Part shown: one piece after another, positions 24,173 through 37,000 of the stretch | Position numbering within the stretch: position 1 is the stretch's first letter | Layout: each line of letters opens with the position of its first letter | From: Liolophura sinensis | Lineage: Eukaryota > Mollusca > Polyplacophora > Chitonida > Chitonidae | Direction of reading: 5' to 3' | Length of the DNA: 64,000 nucleotides | Assembly (NCBI RefSeq): GCF_032854445.1 | Contig: NW_027018093.1 | Coordinates: 1 to 64,000 of the forward strand | Program-made: the position numbers and the translations under genes | Notes under the pieces: generated by a model | What the model was told of the DNA's origin: nothing | Seen by the model: the letters and a program-made list of their open reading frames with translations, nothing else | Databases searched by the model: none

Positions 24173-25821
24173 TGATACAGTCTGCTGTAAAAAGTACAAC
24201 TGAACACTGACCCACTTCAGTAAGGTGCCGAAAGATGCGGAATTGAGCCAGGCATCGGCAGCTGTTGAAAAATTGCAAATTTCCCTGGTTTCCATGGAGT
24301 AAGAGCCGTTGCTGGGCACGTGATTATGACATAAATGATCATTCAATTGTCACTACAGCCCAAAGTATTGGTCGGAGAGCAACGCGGTTTGCACCATAAG
24401 GTTTCTCGTCAAAAAATACGTCGGATTAGCCTCTTACTAGTAGCACAGGAACAGTTTTTCCACTTTTGCATTTTGGCCTGGCCTTTTTGTTATATGAAAT
24501 CGGCTACACTGTACTATGTACCATCGCGACTGGTCATTACTATATTCAACTTTTGACTATATGTTATGTGCCCTTCGGTAGCCCAGAAGACGTCAAATCT
24601 TTGGGCTAAGCCCATTTTAACTCACCCAGCAATTGTCTTACTTCTAAGTCCAAGACAATCTCAATGTCTTTATCTACGTGTAGAAAAACCACACCATTTG
24701 TACATAAAAAAACACAAGGTACTTGATACAGTCTGCTGTAAAAAGTACAACTGACCACAGACCCACATGAATAAGGTGCCAAAAGATGCGGAATTGAGCC
24801 AGGAATCGGCAGCTGTTGAAAAATTGCAAAGTTCCCTGGTTTCCATGGAGTAAGAGCCGTTGCTGTGCACGTGATTATGACATAAATGATCATTCAATTG
24901 TCACTACAGCCAAAAGTATTGGTCGGAGAGCAACGCGGTTTGCACCATAAGATTTCTCGTCACAAAATACGTCGGATTAGCCTCTTACCAGCAGCACTGG
25001 AACAATGTTTCCAATTTTGCATTTTTGCCTGGCCTTTTTGTTAATTGAAATCGGCTACACTGTACTCTGTACAATCGCGACTGGTCATTACTATATTCAA
25101 CTTTTGACTATATGTTATGTGCCCTTCGGTAGCCCAGAAGACGTCAAATCTTTGGGCTAAGCCCATTTAACTCACCCAGCAATTGCCTTACTTCTAAGTC
25201 GAAGACAACCTTAATGTCTTTATCTACGTGTAGAAAAACCACACCATTTGTACATAAAAAACACAAGGTACTTGATACAGTCTGCTGTAAAAAGTACAAC
25301 TGAACACTGACCCACTTCAGTAAGATGCCAAAAGATGCGGAATTGAGCCAGGCATCGGCAGCTGTTGAAAAATTGCAATTTTCCCTGGTTTCCATGGAGT
25401 AAGAGCCGTTGCTACGCACGTGATTATGACATCAATGATCATTCAATTGTCGCTACAGCCAAAAGTATTGGTCGGAGAGCAACGCGGATTGCACCATTCG
25501 ATTTCTCGTCACAAAATACGTCGGATTAGCCTCTTACTAGTAGCACTGGAACAGTTTTTCCACTTTTGCATTTTTGCCTGGTCTTTTTGTTAATTGAAAC
25601 CGGCTACACTGTACTCTGTACAATCGCGACTGGTCATTACTATATTCTACTTTTGACTATAAGTTATGTGCCCTTCGGTAGCCCAGAAGACGTCAAATCT
25701 TTGGGCTAAGCCCATTTAACTCACCCAGCAATTGCCTTACTTCTAAGTCCAAGACAATCTCAATGTCTTTATCTACGTGTAGAAAAACCACACCATTTGT
25801 ACGTGAAAAACACAAGGTACC

Positions 25822-28800
25822 TGATACAGTCTGCTGTAAAAAGTACAACTAAACACTGACCCACTTCAGTAAGGTGCCAAAAGATGCGGAATTGAGCCAG
25901 GCATCGGCAGCTGTTGAAAAATTGCAAATTTCCCTGGTTTCCATGGAGTAAGAGCCGTTGCTGGGCACGTGATTATGACATAAATGATCATTCATTTGTC
26001 ACTACAGCCAAAAGTATTGGTCGGAGAGCAACGCAGTTTGCACCATTCTATTTCTCGTCACAAAATACGTCGGATTAGCCTCTACCAGCAGCACTGGAAC
26101 AGTTTTTCCACTTTTGCATTTTTACCTGGTCTTTTTGTTAATTGAAACCGGCTACACTGTAATCTTTACAATCGCGACTGGTCATTACTATATTAAACTT
26201 TTGACTATAAGTTATGTGCCCTTCGGTAGCCCAGAGGACGTCAAATCTTTGGGCCAAGCCCATTTAACTCACCCAGCAATTGTCTTACTTCTAAGTCCAA
26301 GACAATCTCAATGTCTTTATCTACGTGTAGAAAAACCACACCATTTGTACATGAAAAACACAAGGTACTTGATACAGTCTGATGTAAAAAGTACAACTGA
26401 CCACAGACCCACATGAATAAGGTGCCAAAAGATTCGGAATAGAGCCAAGCATCGGCAGCTGTTGAAAAATTGCAAATATCCCTGGTTTCCATGGAGTAAG
26501 AGCCGTTGCTACGCACGTGATTATGACATCAATGATCATTCAATTGTCGCTACAGCCAAAAGTATTGGTCGGAGAGCAACGCGGTTTGCACCATTCGATT
26601 TCTCGTCATAAAATACGTCGGATTAGCCTCTTACTAGTAGCACTGGAACAGTTTTTCCACTTTTGCATTTTTGCCTGGTCTTTTTGTTAATTGAAACCGG
26701 CTACTCTGTAATCTGTACAATCGCGACTGGTCATTACTATGTTCAACTTTTGACTATAAGTTATGTGCCCTTCGGTAGCCCAGAAGACCTGAAATCTTTG
26801 GGCCAAGCCCATTTAACTCACCCAGCAATTGTCTTACTTCTAAGTCCAAGACAATCTCAATGTCTTTATCTACGTGTAGAAAAACCACACCATTTGTACA
26901 TAAAAAACACAAGGTACTTGATACAGTCTGCTGTAAAAAGTACAACTAAACACTGACCCACATTTATAAGGTGCCAAAAGATGCGGAATTGGGCCAGGCA
27001 TCGGCAGCTGTTAACAAATTGTAAATATCCCTGGTTTCCATTGAGTAAGAGCCGTTGCTGTGCACGTGATTATGACATCAATATTCATTGAATTGTCGCT
27101 ACAGCCAAAAGTATTGGTCGGAGAGCAACGCGGTTTGCACCATTCGATTTCTTGTCTCAAAATACGTCGGATTAGCCTCTTACCAGCAGCACTGGAACAG
27201 TTTTTCCACTTTTGCATTTTTACCTGGTCTTTTTGTTAATTGAAATCGGCTACACTGTACTCTGTACAATGGCGACTGGTCATTACTATATTCAACTTTT
27301 GACTATAAGTTATGTGCCCTTCGGTAGCCCAGAAGACGTCAAATCTTTGGGCTAAGCCCATTTAACTCACCCAGCAATTGCCTTACTTCTAAGTCCAAGA
27401 CAATCTCAATGTCTTTATCTACGTGTAGAAAAACCACACCATTTGTACGTGAAAAACACAAGGTACCTGATACAGTCTGCTGTAAAAAGTACAACTAAAC
27501 ACTGACCCACTTCAGTAAGGTGCCAAAAGATGCGGAATTGAGCCAGGCATCGGCAGCTGTTGAAAAATTGCAAATTTCCCTGGTTTCCATGGAGTAAGAG
27601 CCGTTGCTGGGCACGTGATTATGACATAAATGATCATTCATTTGTCACTACAGCCAAAAGTATTGGTCGGAGAGCAACGCAGTTTGCACCATTCGATTTC
27701 TCGTCACAAAATACGTCGGATTAGCCTCTTACCAGCAGCACTGGAACAGTTTTTCCACTTTTGCATTTTTACCTGGTCTTTTTGTTAATTGAAACCGGCT
27801 ACACTGTAATCTTTACAATCGCGACTGGTCATTACTATATTAAACTTTTGACTATAAGTTATGTGCCCTTCGGTAGCCCAGAGGACGTCAAATCTTTGGG
27901 CCAAGCCCATTTAACTCACCCAGCAATTGTCTTACTTCTAAGTCCAAGACAATCTCAATGTCTTTATCTACGTGTAGAAAAACCACACCATTTGTACATG
28001 AAAAACACAAGGTACTTGATACAGTCTGATGTAAAAAGTACAACTGACCACAGACCCACATGAATAAGGTGCCAAAAGATTCGGAATTGAGCCAAGCATC
28101 GGCAGCTGTTGAAAAATTGCAAATATCCCTGGTTTCTATGGAGTAAGAGCCGTTGCTACGCACGTGATTATGACATCAATGATCATTCAATTGTCGCTAC
28201 AGCCAAAAGTATTGGTCGGAGAGCAACGCGGTTTGCACCATTCGATTTCTCGTCATAAAATACGTCGGATTAGCCTCTTACTAGTAGCACTGGAACAGTT
28301 TTTCCACTTTTGCATTTTTGCCTGGTCTTTTTGTTAATTGAAACCGGCTACTCTGTAATCTGTACAATCGCGACTGGTCATTACTATATTCAACTTTTGA
28401 CTATAAGTTATGTGCCCTTCGGTAGCCCAGAAGACCTGAAATCTTTGGGCCAAGCCCATTTAACTCACCCAGCAATTGTCTTACTTCTAAGTCCAAGACA
28501 ATCTCAATGTCTTTATCTACGTGTAGAAAAACCACACCATTTGTACATAAAAAACACAAGGTACTTGATACAGTCTGCTGTAAAAAGTACAACTAAACAC
28601 TGACCCACATTTATAAGGTGCCAAAAGATGCGGAATTGGGCCAGGCATCGGCAGCTGTTAAAAAATTGTAAATATCCCTGGTTTCCATTGAGTAAGAGCC
28701 GTTGCTGTGCACGTGATTATGACATCAATATTCATTGAATTGTCGCTACAGCCAAAAGTATTGGTCGGAGAGCAACGCGGTTTGCACCATTCGATTTCTT

Positions 28801-29114
28801 GTCTCAAAATACGTCGGATTAGCCTCTTACCAGCAGCACTGGAACAGTTTTTCCACTTTTGCATTTTTACCTGGTCTTTTTGTTAATTGAAATCGGCTAC
28901 ACTGTACTCTGTACAATGGCGACTGGTCATTACTATATTCAACTTTTGACTATAAGTTATGTGCCCTTCGGTAGCCCAGAAGACCTGAAATCTTTGGGCT
29001 AAGCCCATTTAACTCACCCAGCAATTGCCTTACTTCTAAGTGCAAGACAAACTCAATGTCTTTATCTACGTGTAGAAAAACCACACCATTTGTACATGAA
29101 AAACACAAGGTACT
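25822..29114 (+). repeat. Nested trimer duplication (2 x 1647 bp) in HOR copy 1
   Basis: The S-H-T trimer at 25822-27467 is repeated at 27468-29114, offset 1646-1647 bp (3 x 549). Both trimers share the H variant with GTCTGATGTAAAAAG and GATTCGGAA, and the T variant with CTTGTCTCAAAATAC and CCATTGAGTAAG. They differ at single bases, such as CATTCTATTT in the first and CATTCGATTT in the second. The same duplication is present in HOR copy 2 at 35704-38997, so it happened before the 18-monomer duplication. Confidence 0.85.
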
Positions 29115-30761
29115 TGATACAGTCTGCTGTAAAAAGTACAACTGAACACTGACGCACTTCAGTAAGGTGCCAAAAGATGCCGAATTGAGCCAGGCATCGG
29201 CAGCTGTTGAAAAATTGCAAATTTCCCTGGTTTCCATGGAGTAAGAGCCGTTGCTGGGCACGTGATTATGACATCAATATTCATTGAATTGTCGCTACAG
29301 CCAAAAGTATTGGTCGTAGAGCAACGCGGTTTGCACCATTCGATTTCTCGTCACAAAATACGTCGGATTAGCCTCTTACCAGCAGCACTGTAAAAGTTTT
29401 TCCACTTTTGCATTTTTACCTGGTCTTTTTGTTAATTGAAATCGGCTACACTGTACTCTGTACAATCGCGACTGGTCATTACTATATTCAACTTTTGACT
29501 ATAAGTTATGTGCCCTTCGGTAGCCCAGAAGACGTCAAATCTTTGGGCTAAGCCCATTTAACTCACCCAGCAATTGTCTTACTTCTAAGTCCAAGACAAT
29601 CTCAATGTCTTTATCTACGTGTAGAAAAACCAGACCATTTGTACATAAAAAACACAAGGTACTTGATACAGTCTGCTGTAAAAAGTACAACTAAACACTG
29701 ACCCACATTTATAAGGTGCCAAAAGATGCGGAATTGGGCCAGGCATCGGCAGCTGTTAAAAAATTGTAAATATCCCTGGTTTCCATTGAGTAAGAGCCGT
29801 TGCTGTGCACGTGATTATGACATCAATATTCATTGAATTGTCGCTACAGCCAAAAGTATTGGTCGGAGAGCAACGCGGTTTGCACCATTCGATTTCTTGT
29901 CTCAAAATACGTCGGATTAGCCTCTTACCAGCAGCACTGGAACAGTTTTTCCACTTTTGCATTTTTACCTGGTCTTTTTGTTAATTGAAATCGGCTACAC
30001 TGTACTCTGTACAATCGCGACTGGTCATTACTATATTCAACTTTTGACTATAAGTTATGTGCCCTTCGGTAGCCCAGAAGACCTGAAATCTTTGGGCTAA
30101 GCCCATTTAACTCACCCAGCAATTGCCTTACTTCTAAGTGCAAGACAATCTCAATGTCTTTATCTACGTGTAGAAAAACCACACCATTTGTACATGAAAA
30201 ACACAAGGTACTTGATACAGTCTGCTGTAAAAAGTACAACTGAACACTGACGCACTTCAGTAAGGTGCCAAAAGATGCCGAATTGAGCCAGGCATCGGCA
30301 GCTGTTGAAGAATTGCAAATTTCCCTGGTTTCCATGGAGTAAGAGCCGTTGCTGGGCACGTGATTATGACATCAATATTCATTGAATTGTCGCTACAGCC
30401 AAAAGTATTGGTCGTAGAGCAACGCGGTTTGCACCATTCGATTTCTCGTCACAAAATACGTCGGATTAGCCTCTTACCAGCAGCACTGGAACAGTTTTTC
30501 CACTTTTGCATTTTTACCTGGTCTTTTTGTTAATTGAAACCGGCTACACTGTAATCTTTACAATCGCGACTGGTCATTACTATATTCAACTTTTGACTAT
30601 AAGTTATGTGCCCTTCGGTAGCCCAGAGGACGTGAAATCTTTGGGCCAAGCCCATTTAACTCACCCAGCACTTGTCTTACTTCTAAGTCCAAGACAATCT
30701 CAATGTCTTTATCCACGTGTAGAAAAACCACACCATTTGTACATGAAAAACACAAGGTACT
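28566..30761 (+). repeat. Nested dimer duplication (2 x 1098 bp) in HOR copy 1
   Basis: The T-S pair at 28566-29663 is repeated at 29664-30761 (+1098 bp). Both S units carry the uncommon GACGCACTTCAG, GCCGAATTG and GGTCGTAGAGC variants. The second pair has GTTGAAGAATTG where the first has GTTGAAAAATTG. The duplication is also in HOR copy 2 (38449-40644). It overlaps the right end of the trimer duplication by one monomer, so the two events shared or reused a boundary. Confidence 0.83.
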
Positions 30762-33700
30762 TGATACAGTCTGCTGTAAAAAGTACAACTGAACACTGAC
30801 CCACTTCAGTAAGATGCCAAAAGATTCGGAATTGAGCCAAGCATCGGCAGCTGTTGAAAAATTGCAATTTTCCCTGGTTTCCATGGAGTAAGAGCCGTTG
30901 CTACGCACGTGATTATGACATTAATGATCATTCAGTTGTCGCTACAGCCAAAAGTATTGGTCGGAGAGCAACGCGGATTGCACCATTCGATTTCTCGTCA
31001 CAAAATACGTCGGATTAGCCTCCTACTAGTAGCACTGGAACAGTTTTTCCACTTTTGCATTTTTGCCTGTTCTTTTTGTTAATTGAAACCGGCTACACTG
31101 TACTCTGTACAATCGCGACTGGTCATTACTATATTCTACTTTTGACTATAAGTTATGTGCCCTTCGGTAGCCCAGAAGACGTCAAATTTTTGGGCTAAGC
31201 CCATTTAACTCACCCAGCAATTGCCTTACTTCTAAGTCCAAGACAATCTCAATGTCTTTATCTACGTGTAGAAAAACCACACCATTTGTACGTGAAAAAC
31301 ACAAGGTACCTGATACAGTCTGATGTAAAAAGTACAACTAAACACTGACCCACTTCAGTAAGGTGCCAAAAGATGCGGAATTGAGCCAGGCATCGGCAGC
31401 TGTTGAAAAATTGCAAATTTCCCTGGTTTCCATGGAGTAAGAGCCGTTGCTGGGCACGTGATTATGACATAAATGATCATTCATTTGTCACTACAGCCAA
31501 AAGTATTGGTCGGAGAGCAACGCAGTTTGCACCATTCGATTTCTCGTCACAAAATACGTCGGATTAGCCTCTTACCAGGAGCACTGGAACAGTTTTTCCA
31601 CTTTTGCATTTTTACCTGGTCTTTTTGTTAATTGAAATCGGCTACACTGTAATCTTTACAATCGCGACTGGTCATTACTATATTCAACTTTTGACTATAT
31701 GTTATGTGCCCTTCGGTAGCCCAGAAGACGTCAAATCTTTGGGCTAAGCCCATTTAACTCACCCAGCAATTGCCTTACTTCTAAGTCGAAGACAATCTTA
31801 ATGTCTTTATCTACGTGTAGAAAAACCACACCATTTGTACATAAAAAACACAAGGTACTTGATACAGTCTGCTGTAAAAAGTACAACTGAACACTGACCC
31901 ACTTCAGTAAGATGCCAAAAGATGCGGAATTGAGCCAGGCATCGGCAGCTGTTGAAAAATTGCAATTTTCCCTGGTTTCCATGGAGTAAGAGCCGTTGCT
32001 ACGCACGTGATTATGACATCAATGATCATTCAATTGTCGCTACAGCCAAAAGTATTGGTCGGAGAGCAACGCGGATTGCACCATTCGATTTCTCGTCACA
32101 AAATACGTCGGATTAGCCTCTTACTAGTAGCACTGGAACAGTTTTTCCACTTTTGCATTTTTGCCTGGTCTTTTTGTTAATTGAAACCGGCTACACTGTA
32201 CTCTGTACAATCGCGACTGGTCATTACTATATTCTACTTTTGACTATAAGTTATGTGCCCTTCGGTAGCCCAGAAGACGTCAAATCTTTGGGCTAAGCCC
32301 ATTTAACTCACCCAGCAATTGCCTTACTTCTAAGTCCAAGACAATCTCAATGTCTTTATCTACGTGTAGAAAAACCAGACCATTTGTACGTGAAAAACAC
32401 AAGGTACCTGATACAGTCTGCTGTAAAAAGTACAACTAAACACTGACCCACTTCAGTAAAGTGCCAAAAGATGCGGAATTGAGCCAGGCATCGGCAGCTG
32501 TTGAAAAATTGCAAATTTCCCTGGTTTCCATGGAGTAACAGCCGTTGCTGGGCACGTGATTATGACTTAAATGATCATTGAATTGTCACTACAGCCAAAA
32601 GTATTGGTCGGAGAGCAACGCAGTTTGCACCATTCGATTTCTCGTCACAAAATACGTCGGATTAGCCTCTTACCAGCAGCACTGTAACAGTTTTTCCACT
32701 TTTGCATTTTTACCTGGTCTTTTTGTTAATTGAAATCGGCTACACTGTACTCTGTACAATCGCGACTGGTCATTACTATATTCAACTTTTGACTATAAGT
32801 TATGTGCCCTTCGGTAGCCCAGAAGACGTCAAATCTTTCGGCTTAGCCCATTTAACTCACCCAGCAATTGTCTTACTTCTAAGTCCAAGACAATCTCAAT
32901 GTCTTTATCTACGTGTAGAAAAACCACACCATTTGTACATGAAAAACACAAGGTACTCGATACAGTCTGATGTAAAAAGTACAACTGACCACAGACCCAC
33001 ATGAATAAGGTGCCAAAAGATTCGGAATTGAGCCAAGCATCGGCAGCTGCTGAAAAATTGCAAATATCCCTGGTTTCTATGGAGTAAGAGCCGTTGCTAC
33101 GCACGTGATTATGACATCAATGATCATTCAATTGTCGCTACAGCCAAAAGTATTGGTCGGAGAGCAACGCGGTTTGCACCATTCGATTTCTCGTCATAAA
33201 ATACGTCGGATTAGCCTCTTACTAGTAGCACTGGAACAGTTTTTCCACTTTTGCATTTTTGCCTGGTCTTTTTGTTAATTGAAACCGGCTACTCTGTAAT
33301 CTGTACAATCGCGACTGGTCATTACTATATTCAACTTTTGACTATAAGTTATGTGCCCTTCGGTAGCCCAGAAGACCTGAAATCTTTGGGCCAAGCCCAT
33401 TTAACTCACCCGGCAATTGTCTTACTTCTAAGTGCAAGACAATCTCAATGTTTTTATCTACGTGTAGAAAAACCAGACCATTTGTACATGAAAAACACAA
33501 GGTACTTGATACAGTCTGCTGTAAAAAGTACAACTGAACACTGACCCACTTCAGTAAGATGCCAAAAGATTCGGAATTGAGCCAAGCATCGGCAGCTGTT
33601 GAAAAATTGCAATTTTCCCTGGTTTCCATGGAGTAAGAGCCGTTGCTACGCACGTGATTATGACATCAATGATCATTCAATTGTCGCTACAGCCAAAAGT

Positions 33701-34055
33701 ATTGGTCGGAGAGCAACGCGGATTGCACCATTCGATTTCTCGTCACAAAATACGTCGGATTAGCCTCTTACTAGTAGCACTGGAACAGTTTTTCCACTTT
33801 TGCATTTTTGCCTGGTCTTTTTGTTAATTGAAACCGGCTACACTGTACTCTGTACAATCGCGACTGGTCATTACTATATTCTACTTTTGACTATAAGTTA
33901 TGTGCCCTTCGGTAGCCCAGAAGACGTCAAATTTTTGGGATAAGCCCATTTAACTCACCCAGCAATTGCCTTACTTCTAAGTCCAAGACAATCTCAATGT
34001 CTTTATCTACGTGTAGAAAAACCACACCATTTGTACGTGAAAAACACAAGGTACC

Positions 34056-37000
34056 TGATACAATCTGCTGTAAAAAGTACAACTAAACACTGACCCACTT
34101 CAGTAAGGTGCCAAAAGATGCGGAATTGAGCCAGGCATCGGCAGCTGTTGAAAAATTGCAAATTTCCCTGGTTTCCATGGAGTAAGAGCCGTTGCTGGGC
34201 ACGTGATTATGACATAAATGATCATTCAATTGTCACTACAGCCCAAAGTATTGGTCGGAGAGCAACGCGGTTTGCACCATAAGGTTTCTCGTCAAAAAAT
34301 ACGTCGGATTAGCCTCTTACTAGTAGCACAGGAACAGTTTTTCCACTTTTGCATTTTGGCCTGGCCTTTTTGTTATATCAAATCGGCTACACTGTACTAT
34401 GTACCATCGCGACTGGTCATTACTATATTCAACTTTTGACTATATGTTATGTGCCCTTCGGTAGCCCAGAAGACGTCAAATCTTTGGGCTAAGCCCATTT
34501 AACTCACCCAGCAATTGTCTTACTTCTAAGTCCAAGACAATCTCAATGTCTTTATCTACGTGTAGAAAAACCACACCATTTGTACATAAAAAAACACAAG
34601 GTACTTGATACAGTCTGCTGTAAAAAGTACAACTGACCACAGACCCACATGAATAAGGTGCCAAAAGATGCGGAATTGAGCCAGGAATCGGCAGCTGTTG
34701 AAAAATTGCAAATTTCCCTGGTTTCCATGGAGTAAGAGCCGTTGCTGTGCACGTGATTATGACATAAATGATCATTCAATTGTCACTACAGCCAAAAGTA
34801 TTGGTCGGAGAGCAACGCGGTTTGCACCATAAGATTTCTCGTCACAAAATACGTCGGATTAGCCTCTTACCAGCAGCACTGGAACAATGTTTCCAATTTT
34901 GCATTTTTGCCTGGCCTTTTTGTTAATTGAAATCGGCTACACTGTACTCTGTACAATCGCGACTGGTCATTACTATATTCAACTTTTGACTATATGTTAT
35001 GTGCCCTTCGGTAGCCCAGAAGACGTCAAATCTTTGGGCTAAGCCCATTTAACTCACCCAGCAATTGCCTTACTTCTAAGTCGAAGACAATCTTAATGTC
35101 TTTATCTACGTGTAGAAAAACCACACCATTTGTACATAAAAAACACAAGGTACTTGATACAGTCTGCTGTAAAAAGTACAACTGAACACTGACCCACTTC
35201 AGTAAGATGCCAAAAGATGCGGAATTGAGCCAGGCATCGGCAGCTGTTGAAAAATTGCAATTTTCCCTGGTTTCCATGGAGTAAGAGCCGTTGCTACGCA
35301 CGTGATTATGACATCAATGATCATTCAATTGTCGCTACAGCCAAAAGTATTGGTCGGAGAGCAACGCGGATTGCACCATTCGATTTCTCGTCACAAAATA
35401 CGTCGGATTAGCCTCTTACTAGTAGCACTGGAACAGTTTTTCCACTTTTGCATTTTTGCCTGGTCTTTTTGTTAATTGAAACCGGCTACACTGTACTCTG
35501 TACAATCGCGACTGGTCATTACTATATTCTACTTTTGACTATAAGTTATGTGCCCTTCGGTAGCCCAGAAGACGTCAAATCTTTGGGCTAAGCCCATTTA
35601 ACTCACCCAGCAATTGCCTTACTTCTAAGTCCAAGACAATCTCAATGTCTTTATCTACGTGTAGAAAAACCACACCATTTGTACGTGAAAAACACAAGGT
35701 ACCTGATACAGTCTGCTGTAAAAAGTACAACTAAACACTGACCCACTTCAGTAAGGTGCCAAAAGATGCCGAATTGAGCCAGGCATCGGCAGCTGTTGAA
35801 AAATTGCAAATTTCCCTGGTTTCCATGGAGTAAGAGCCGTTGCTGGGCACGTGATTATGACATAAATGATCATTCATTTGTCACTACAGCCAAAAGTATT
35901 GGTCGGAGAGCAACGCAGTTTGCACCATTCGATTTCTCGTCACAAAATACGTCGGATTAGCCTCTTACCAGCAGCACTGGAACAGTTTTTCCACTTTTGC
36001 ATTTTTACCTGGTCTTTTTGTTAATTGAAACCGGCTACACTGTAATCTTTACAATCGCGACTGGTCATTACTATATTAAACTTTTGACTATAAGTTATGT
36101 GCCCTTCGGTAGCCCAGAGGACGTCAAATCTTTGGGCCAAGCCCATTTAACTCACCCAGCAATTGTCTTACTTCTAAGTCCAAGACAATCTCAATGTCTT
36201 TATCTACGTGTAGAAAAACCACACCATTTGTACATGAAAAACACAAGGTACTTGATACAGTCTGATGTAAAAAGTACAACTGACCACAGACCCACATGAA
36301 TAAGGTGCCAAAAGATTCGGAATTGAGCCAAGCATCGGCAGCTGTTGAAAAATTGCAAATATCCCTGGTTTCTATGGAGTAAGAGCCGTTGCTACGCACG
36401 TGATTATGACATCAATGATCATTCAATTGTCGCTACAGCCAAAAGTATTGGTCGGAGAGCAACGCGGTTTGCACCATTCGATTTCTCGTCATAAAATACG
36501 TCGGATTAGCCTCTTACTAGTAGCACTGGAACAGTTTTTCCACTTTTGCATTTTTGCCTGGTCTTTTTGTTAATTGAAACCGGCTACTCTGTAATCTGTA
36601 CAATCGCGACTGGTCATTACTATATTCAACTTTTGACTATAAGTTATGTGCCCTTCGGTAGCCCAGAAGACCTGAAATCTTTGGGCCAAGCCCATTTAAC
36701 TCACCCAGCAATTGTCTTACTTCTAAGTCCAAGACAATCTCAATGTCTTTATCTACGTGTAGAAAAACCACACCATTTGTACATAAAAAACACAAGGTAC
36801 TTGATACAGTCTGCTGTAAAAAGTACAACTAAACACTGACCCACATTTATAAGGTGCCAAAAGATGCGGAATTGGGCCAGGCATCGGCAGCTGTTAAAAA
36901 ATTTTAAATATCCCTGGTTTCCATTGAGTAAGAGCCGTTGCTGTGCACGTGATTATGACATCAATATTCATTGAATTGTCGCTACAGCCAAAAGTATTGG

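Larger units (their letters stand above)
24173..34055 (+). repeat. 18-monomer higher-order repeat, copy 1
   Basis: Starts are 24173, 24724, 25273, 25822, 26370, 26919, 27468, 28017, 28566, 29115, 29664, 30213, 30762, 31311, 31860, 32409, 32958 and 33507. Order S-H-S-S-H-T-S-H-T-S-T-S-S-S-S-S-H-S. It matches the next 9.88 kb at a constant +9883 bp, except for one stretch at +9882 bounded by an extra T near 24615 and a missing T near 26082. Similarity starts within the first unit: base 24230 (G) differs from 34113 (A), and from there rightwards the two copies run together. The unit includes tandem trimer and dimer duplications, annotated separately. Confidence 0.93.
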
